From Clostridia bacterium (GTDB lineage: Bacteria > Bacillota > Clostridia > Christensenellales > Aristaeellaceae), in assembly GCA_017620115.1 (NCBI GenBank), contig JAFZRB010000260.1, positions 1 through 18,660 on the forward strand: a DNA stretch of 18,660 nt. The letters run 5' to 3'. The notes beneath the pieces were generated by a model. That model worked only from the letters and a program-made list of their open reading frames with translations. It searched no databases and was not told where the DNA came from. The stretch's first letter is position 1. Each line of letters opens with the position of its first letter. The position numbers and the translations under genes are program-made. Below, in pieces: positions 14,481 to 18,660 of this stretch.

Positions 14481-16676
14481 ATGCCGATCTTTGAATGCGT
14501 GGTCGATGAGATCACTTTTCGCAATGAAACAAATGGCTGGACGGTGGCTCAGATCAGGCTCGACCGCGAGCGACTGGCCGCCGTGGGCATTATGCCCTTC
14601 ATCGCCGAAGGCGAGCACGTGCGTATTACCGGCGATTGGAGCGAACACCCGGATTACGGCCGGCAGATCAAGGTGACTCAATGCGAATCCATTCGCCCGG
14701 CCACAAAGTCCGGCATAGAGCGATACCTCGCGTCCGGCCTTATCAAGGGCATCGGCCCCGCAACGGCCAAGCTGCTCATCCAGCACTTCGGCGTTCACGT
14801 GCTGGACGTTCTGGAGAGCGAACCGGGCCGGCTCATCGAGGTAGCCGGCATCGGACCAAAGCGCGTGGCCATGATCACGGAATCATTCCAGGAACAGATG
14901 GAAATGCGCAACACCATGATGTTCCTTCAGCAGTACGATATCTCCCCTGCGCTCTCGATGAAGATCTATCGCCGCTTTGGCGAAAGAACGCAGGAAATAC
15001 TGAAGAGCAACCCTTACCGCCTTGTGGACGATATCAGCGGCGTGGGGTTCAAAACAGCGGACCGCATCGCGCTGTCCATCGGTATCGCGCCGAACGCGCC
15101 GGAGCGCCTTGAGAGCGGATTGAAGTTCGTTCTGCAAAACGCGGCGGCCGTTTCCGGGCATGTTTATCTCCCGCGGGAGGCGCTCATCTGGCAGGCCAGT
15201 CAGATTCTGGGCACGGACGAAGACCTGATCGAGAATGCATTGCGCGCGCTCCTCATCAACCGCAGCCTTGTCAGCTGCCCTATCGACGAAATCGACGCCA
15301 TCTACCTGCCCTCGATGTACGAGGCGGAAATCGACGTGGCGCGGCGCATGGTTGAACTGATTCGCGCCGCCCGGACAGATCGGTCTGAGGACGCTCAGGA
15401 GATGATCGACCGCTACGAGCGGGAAGAAGGCGTCACGTTTTGCGACGAACAGCGCGAGGGCATCATGGCGGCTGTGGCAGGCGGCGTGACCATCATCACC
15501 GGCGGCCCCGGCACGGGAAAGACGACCGGCATCAAGTGCATCATTCGCCTGATGTCACGCGTTGGCGAAGTGCTGCTCACCGCGCCGACCGGCCGCGCGG
15601 CCAAGCGCATGAGCGAGGCCACCGGCTGCCCCGCCAAGACCGTCCATCGCCTGCTCGAGTTCAACGGCGAAGAAGGCGGCTTCGCGCGCGACGAAGACAA
15701 TCCGCTTAACGCCCGGATGGTCATTGTGGACGAGATGTCGATGGTGGATATCTTTCTGATGCGCAGCCTGCTGAAAGCGCTGAAGCCGGGCACGCGCCTG
15801 GTCATGGTCGGCGACGCGGATCAGCTGCCTTCGGTCGGCGCGGGCAACGTTCTGGGCGATCTTATCGACAGCGGCGTTATGCCGGTCGTGCGGCTGACTC
15901 AGATCTTCCGGCAGGCAGGCAAAAGCATGATTATTCAGAACGCCCATCGCATCAATCACGGAGAAATGCCCATCGTGAACGGCAAAGGCACGGATTTCTT
16001 TATCGAGCGAAGGGATACCATTCAGGCTGTGACAGAATCGCTCATCCAGCTCGTCTCGAAGCGTCTGCCCGATTATATGCAGCTCGATCCTCTGCGAGAT
16101 ATCCAGGTGCTTTCCCCCACAAAGAAGGGCGATATCGGCGTTTCTCAGCTCAATAACAGGCTGCAGGAGGTGCTCAACCCCGCCCAGCGCGGCAAGCCGG
16201 AACGCGTACGCGGAGACATGCGTTTCCGCATGGGCGATAAGGTGATGCAGGTCAAAAACAATTACCAGCTCGAATGGAAGCGCGGCGATGAAAAGGGCAT
16301 CGGCGTGTTCAACGGCGATATGGGGTTCATTACAGGTATCGACCTCGAAGAGCACATGATCGAGGTGACCTTTGACGACGACCGCACGGCGGTATATGAC
16401 GATCTGATCATCGAGGAGCTCGAATTGGCCTATTGCGTGTCCGTTCATAAGAGCCAGGGCAGCGAATTTCCGGCCGTGGTTTTGCCGGTGTGGAACTGGC
16501 CGCCGCTCCTGATGACCCGCAATCTTTTCTATACGGCCGTGACGCGCGCAAAGCGGCTGGTCGTGCTGGTGGGCCGCGAAAACTGCGTGGAGCGCATGGT
16601 TTCAAACAATCAGATCATAAAGCGATACAGCGCCCTGAACCGGCGTCTGGTCGAAGCGAAGGAACTGATATTATGA
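14481..16676 (+). CDS. recD2: RecD2-type SF1B DNA helicase
   Basis: RecD2 (YrrC in Bacillus) is a 5'-3' superfamily 1B helicase acting in recombination and replication-stress tolerance, independently of RecBC. The 731-residue protein has the extended N-terminal region with helix-hairpin-helix-like segments (85-96, 121-129, 183-194), Walker A GGPGTGKTT (341-349), Walker B IVDEMSMVD (from 415, with D417 E418), and C-terminal helicase motifs AYCVSVHKSQGSEFP and YTAVTRAKR. The length is right for RecD2 and longer than the RecBCD RecD. I chose ATG 14481 because GGAGG ends 6 nt upstream; the ATG at 14475 directly abuts that site. The stop overlaps the comFC start as ATGA. Confidence 0.96.
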   Translation: MPIFECVVDEITFRNETNGWTVAQIRLDRERLAAVGIMPFIAEGEHVRITGDWSEHPDYGRQIKVTQCESIRPATKSGIERYLASGLIKGIGPATAKLLIQHFGVHVLDVLESEPGRLIEVAGIGPKRVAMITESFQEQMEMRNTMMFLQQYDISPALSMKIYRRFGERTQEILKSNPYRLVDDISGVGFKTADRIALSIGIAPNAPERLESGLKFVLQNAAAVSGHVYLPREALIWQASQILGTDEDLIENALRALLINRSLVSCPIDEIDAIYLPSMYEAEIDVARRMVELIRAARTDRSEDAQEMIDRYEREEGVTFCDEQREGIMAAVAGGVTIITGGPGTGKTTGIKCIIRLMSRVGEVLLTAPTGRAAKRMSEATGCPAKTVHRLLEFNGEEGGFARDEDNPLNARMVIVDEMSMVDIFLMRSLLKALKPGTRLVMVGDADQLPSVGAGNVLGDLIDSGVMPVVRLTQIFRQAGKSMIIQNAHRINHGEMPIVNGKGTDFFIERRDTIQAVTESLIQLVSKRLPDYMQLDPLRDIQVLSPTKKGDIGVSQLNNRLQEVLNPAQRGKPERVRGDMRFRMGDKVMQVKNNYQLEWKRGDEKGIGVFNGDMGFITGIDLEEHMIEVTFDDDRTAVYDDLIIEELELAYCVSVHKSQGSEFPAVVLPVWNWPPLLMTRNLFYTAVTRAKRLVVLVGRENCVERMVSNNQIIKRYSALNRRLVEAKELIL

Positions 16677-17389
16677 CCGTTCACATCCTCGAGGCGCTGC
16701 TGGGCTTATTCTTCCCCACGCGCGCCGTGTGCCTGAACTGCGGGGATCCCTCCGGGCTGGAGCGCGAATGGCTGTGCGAGCGCTGCCGGATGCGCCTCGC
16801 GCCGCGCCTGCATACCGCCTGTGACGATGATTGGCCAGAGGACGGCATTTCGCAGGCCTGGTTCTCACTGTATTATGAGCGTCCGGTCTCCCGGCTCATC
16901 CGCCAGTATAAATATAACTGCGTCTATCGCCTCGCTCCGTTCCTCATCGAACAGATGGAACCCGTCCTTGAGGGAATCGCTCCGGACGACTACGACTGCA
17001 TTATTCCTGTTCCGCTCCACAAAAAGCGCCTGCGCGATCGGGGCTTTAATCAATCGGAGATTCTGGCCCGACACATCGCCGAACGAACGGGCATACCGAT
17101 CAACACAGCGCTCATACGCAAGCGCAACACCCGAAAGCAGGCCAAGCTGTCCGCGAAACACAGAAGGCGCAACCTGGAAGGAGCTTTTGCGGCGACGGCT
17201 TCGTTTGAAGGCCTGCGCGTTCTTCTGGTTGACGATGTGCTGACGACCGGTTCGACGCTGAATAACTGCGCGCGGGTGCTGCGTCAGGCAGGCGCGGCGG
17301 ACGTTCAGGCCGTCACGCTGGCAGGCTCCCGCCACTATCGCCGCCGGCCATTCAAAATTTATCGCAGAAAGGCGAAAAAAACACGGTGA
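16673..17389 (+). CDS. comFC: ComF family amidophosphoribosyltransferase-like protein
   Basis: ComFC/GntX proteins act in uptake and processing of transforming DNA and in replication-linked recovery. The 238-residue protein begins with a four-cysteine zinc finger (C20, C23, C35, C38) and ends with a type I phosphoribosyltransferase fold whose PRPP loop is LLVDDVLTTGST (184-195). IPVPLHKKRLRDRGFNQSEILAR (111-133 region) is the ComF hallmark, and KRNTRKQAKLSAKHRRRNLEGAF matches the next conserved block, here split as KRNTRKQAKLS and RRRNLEGAF. The start ATG overlaps the recD2 stop and has AAGGA 9 nt upstream. The pairing of recD2 and comFC would make one two-gene operon. The upstream helicase-like partner comFA is not in this window. 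Confidence 0.94.
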   Translation: MTVHILEALLGLFFPTRAVCLNCGDPSGLEREWLCERCRMRLAPRLHTACDDDWPEDGISQAWFSLYYERPVSRLIRQYKYNCVYRLAPFLIEQMEPVLEGIAPDDYDCIIPVPLHKKRLRDRGFNQSEILARHIAERTGIPINTALIRKRNTRKQAKLSAKHRRRNLEGAFAATASFEGLRVLLVDDVLTTGSTLNNCARVLRQAGAADVQAVTLAGSRHYRRRPFKIYRRKAKKTR

Positions 17390-17415
17390 GCACGTAAATC
17401 CAACGTAAATAATAC

Positions 17416-17444
17416 TTGCTTTTTCATAGAATACGTTGTATAAT
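17416..17444 (+). promoter_or_regulatory. Promoter of the structured RNA and zinc-ribbon gene
   Basis: The -35 TTGCTT (17416-17421) and a perfect -10 TATAAT (17439-17444) are 17 bp apart. The start falls at about 17451, exactly where the 5' arm of the closing RNA stem begins. That coincidence supports both calls. Confidence 0.75.
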
Positions 17445-17450
17445 AAAATC

Positions 17451-17670
17451 GGTTGTTGGATCAGGTCTGTGGTTGCAAGTCGATGCCAGTCGCAGGCGAA
17501 ACGATCCACGTAAGCAGGGCAAAGCCCCTGTGAGCATGGTGCGGCTTAGAAGTAAGTCCGGCCAGCTTGGCGCTGAGAGGGTCAGTAGTGGGAGGGCGAA
17601 CGCCCCATGAGCGAACGCTCCAGCCGGCGGGTGTGGGGTCAAAGACCAGGTCAGCTGAACGCCAACAGCC
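17451..17670 (+). ncRNA. Structured noncoding RNA, probably raiA-motif type
   Basis: A region of about 220 nt with no credible reading frame. A closing stem pairs 17451-17459 with 17662-17670 (9 bp, one G-U). Inside, hairpins form at 17515-17530 (CAGGG/CCCTG), 17543-17558 (6 bp with a GAAG loop), 17594-17605 (GGGC/GCCC) and 17609-17620 (GAGC/GCTC), the last two with identical GAAC loops; 17558-17562 can pair with 17623-17627 and 17469-17472 with 17506-17509. It starts right at a strong promoter. In other Firmicutes the raiA-motif RNA lies between comFC and raiA, and here comFC is immediately upstream, so raiA-motif is my best guess. The raiA gene itself is absent; a zinc-ribbon gene follows. 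6S RNA or an unnamed leader RNA are alternatives. The RNA call is firmer than the family name. Confidence 0.65.
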
Positions 17671-17704
17671 AAACATATTTCATTTTTAGCAGGGGGAAAT
17701 TCCA

Positions 17705-17986
17705 ATGTACGAAGACAAGACGCTGGTTTGCAAGGACTGTGGCGCTGAGTTCGTGTTCACCGCCGGTGAGCAGGCTTTCTACGCTGAGAAGGGATTCCAG
17801 AACGAGCCCACTCGCTGCAAGAGCTGCCGCGATGCCCGCAAGGCCAGCCGCGCGAACGGCGATGCGCCGCGTGAGATGTACGAGACCGTTTGCGCTGAGT
17901 GCGGCAAGCCCACTCGTGTTCCCTTCATTCCGAAGAACGACCGTCCGATTTATTGCAGCGAGTGCTTCGCCGCGCGCCGTCGATAA
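17705..17986 (+). CDS. Double zinc-ribbon protein (zf-trcl and CxxC-x17-CxxC)
   Basis: A 93-residue basic protein with two zinc-binding units. The first (C9-x2-C12 and C38-x2-C41) fits the 'probable zinc-ribbon' type, with the conserved FVFTAGEQAFYAEKGF between the pairs. The second is C63-x2-C66, 17 residues, then C84-x2-C87, the CxxC-x17-CxxC pattern with CGKPTRVPF and RPIYCSECF. The function is unknown; nucleic-acid binding is a reasonable inference from the charge and the ribbons. It has a strong AGGGGG site 8 nt before its ATG and favours GAG and CGC/CGT codons, so it may be highly expressed. I see no separate promoter, so it is probably cotranscribed with the RNA upstream. It ends about 60 bp before a terminator. 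Confidence 0.88.
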   Translation: MYEDKTLVCKDCGAEFVFTAGEQAFYAEKGFQNEPTRCKSCRDARKASRANGDAPREMYETVCAECGKPTRVPFIPKNDRPIYCSECFAARRR

Positions 17987-18045
17987 ATAAAGCGCTCACA
18001 GGAGCCTTCCAGACCAGCAAAGACCATCCGGTATTTGCGCAATGA

Positions 18046-18074
18046 AAAAAGAACCGTTTCGCGCGGTTCTTTTT
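18046..18074. terminator. Bidirectional intrinsic terminator
   Basis: AAAAAGAACCG (18046-18056) and CGGTTCTTTTT (18064-18074) form an 11-bp stem around a 7-nt loop, with a U-run as part of the 3' arm on either strand. It ends the zinc-ribbon transcript and, read the other way, the rhamnosidase transcript. Confidence 0.9.
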
Positions 18075-18135
18075 ATATATATGTATGAGATACGCTCTAT
18101 CGGGGATAGCGAATCAATCGCTCGCACGGCGGGTA

Positions 18136-18660
18136 TCACAGGGAACAGCTTTTCTCATGCGTTCCGCTGGCGAGCGCAGTCTGGCTGCCGTCCGGCAATT
18201 CGAGCGTGCAGGTCGTCCCCACAGGCACGTGCACGCGTATGCTGAAAGCGTTTCCCTCCACGCGCCAGTCGACCGCGATCTGCCCATAAGGCGATTCCGT
18301 CCAGGCTCTCGCGGCGGTCAGCCCGCCGCCCACCATCGGCGCGACGCGGAACGTCTCGTAGCCCGGTTTCGTCGCCTCAATGCCCGCTATGCGGCGATAC
18401 AGGAAATCGCCTACCGCGCCGCTGGCGTAATGGTTATAAGAAACCATCGTATCAGCGCCATGTTTTCCTGTCGGGCATCGTCCGTTTTCATCCAGACCGT
18501 CCCAGCGCTCCCAGATCGTCGTCGCGCCAGCTTTGACTTCATACAGCCAGGAAGGGCGTTTCGTGTTCATGAGCATGCGGAAAGCCGCATTTTTCTGGCC
18601 GTTGTCGGCCAATGCGAAGAGTATAAACGGCGTGCCCGGAAAACCTGTCCCGATGCGCCA
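18136..18660 (-). CDS. GH78 alpha-L-rhamnosidase, C-terminal part (partial)
   Basis: The last 174 codons of a minus-strand gene that enters from the right edge. The frame is open from the edge with no start of its own. RIGTGFPGTPFILFALADNG is the end of the (alpha/alpha)6-barrel, and ATTIWERWDG carries a glutamate of the kind known as a catalytic or substrate-contacting residue in GH78 enzymes. It is followed by SYNHYASGAVGDFLYRRIAGI and a C-terminal beta-sandwich ending ...THEKSCSL. These enzymes release terminal L-rhamnose from plant or microbial glycans, consistent with a gut glycan degrader. Whether it is secreted cannot be told because the N-terminus is missing. It is unrelated in function to the rest of the window. 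Confidence 0.92.
   Translation of the reverse strand, partial: WRIGTGFPGTPFILFALADNGQKNAAFRMLMNTKRPSWLYEVKAGATTIWERWDGLDENGRCPTGKHGADTMVSYNHYASGAVGDFLYRRIAGIEATKPGYETFRVAPMVGGGLTAARAWTESPYGQIAVDWRVEGNAFSIRVHVPVGTTCTLELPDGSQTALASGTHEKSCSL

Noticed and set aside
17416..17610. Small plus-strand and minus-strand reading frames across the RNA region
   Set aside because: They lack ribosome binding sites and family motifs, and overlap a promoter and paired RNA stems.
1..18660. CRISPR array, tRNA, rRNA, insertion sequence or prophage
   Set aside because: I saw no regularly spaced repeats, no tRNA cloverleaf or rRNA sequence, and no transposase or phage genes; the partial tyrosine recombinase alone is not enough to call an element.

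Overview
The window looks like a chromosomal segment from a fairly GC-rich Firmicute, most likely a Clostridia-class gut lineage (Christensenellales-like). I infer this from conserved gene order: lexA next to a methionine gamma-lyase-like gene (ynbB); miaB, a YlbF/YmcA protein, mutS, mutL and miaA in a row; the radical-SAM / DUF2344 / RNase G trio; recD2 followed by comFC. MutL also has the endonuclease motif typical of bacteria without MutH. No database could be searched, so the taxon is an inference.

Layout. Positions 1-510 (minus) hold the N-terminal part of a tyrosine recombinase, running off the left edge. Upstream of it (about 574-685) is a near-consensus promoter whose -35 box is overlapped by a perfect 14-bp inverted repeat, plus an 11-bp direct repeat. 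A 67-residue cysteine-rich protein (723-926, minus) is divergent from lexA (1044-1637, plus), which has a consensus-like promoter overlapped by a LexA/SOS-box-like site. A hairpin separates lexA from the convergent minus-strand cluster.

From 14302 down to 1694 nine minus-strand genes are packed with gaps of 19 bp or less, or small overlaps: radical SAM protein, DUF2344 protein, RNase G, miaB, YlbF/YmcA-like, mutS, mutL, miaA, ynbB-like. They probably form one operon of about 12.6 kb combining RNA processing, tRNA A37 modification (MiaA makes i6A, MiaB makes ms2i6A) and mismatch repair. A divergent promoter region (14337-14445) also drives recD2 and the overlapping comFC on the plus strand.

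Downstream of comFC is a strong promoter and a roughly 220-nt region with all the marks of a structured noncoding RNA: a closing stem of 9 bp and several internal hairpins. Its position after comFC is where the raiA-motif RNA is found in other Firmicutes, so that is my best guess. It leads into a small double zinc-ribbon protein with a strong ribosome binding site, then a bidirectional terminator and the C-terminal end of a GH78 alpha-L-rhamnosidase (minus, running off the right edge).

Most of the window is conserved housekeeping DNA. The parts worth a second look are the structured RNA, the recombinase promoter architecture and the cysteine-rich gene sharing the lexA control region. I see no CRISPR array, insertion sequence, tRNA or rRNA.
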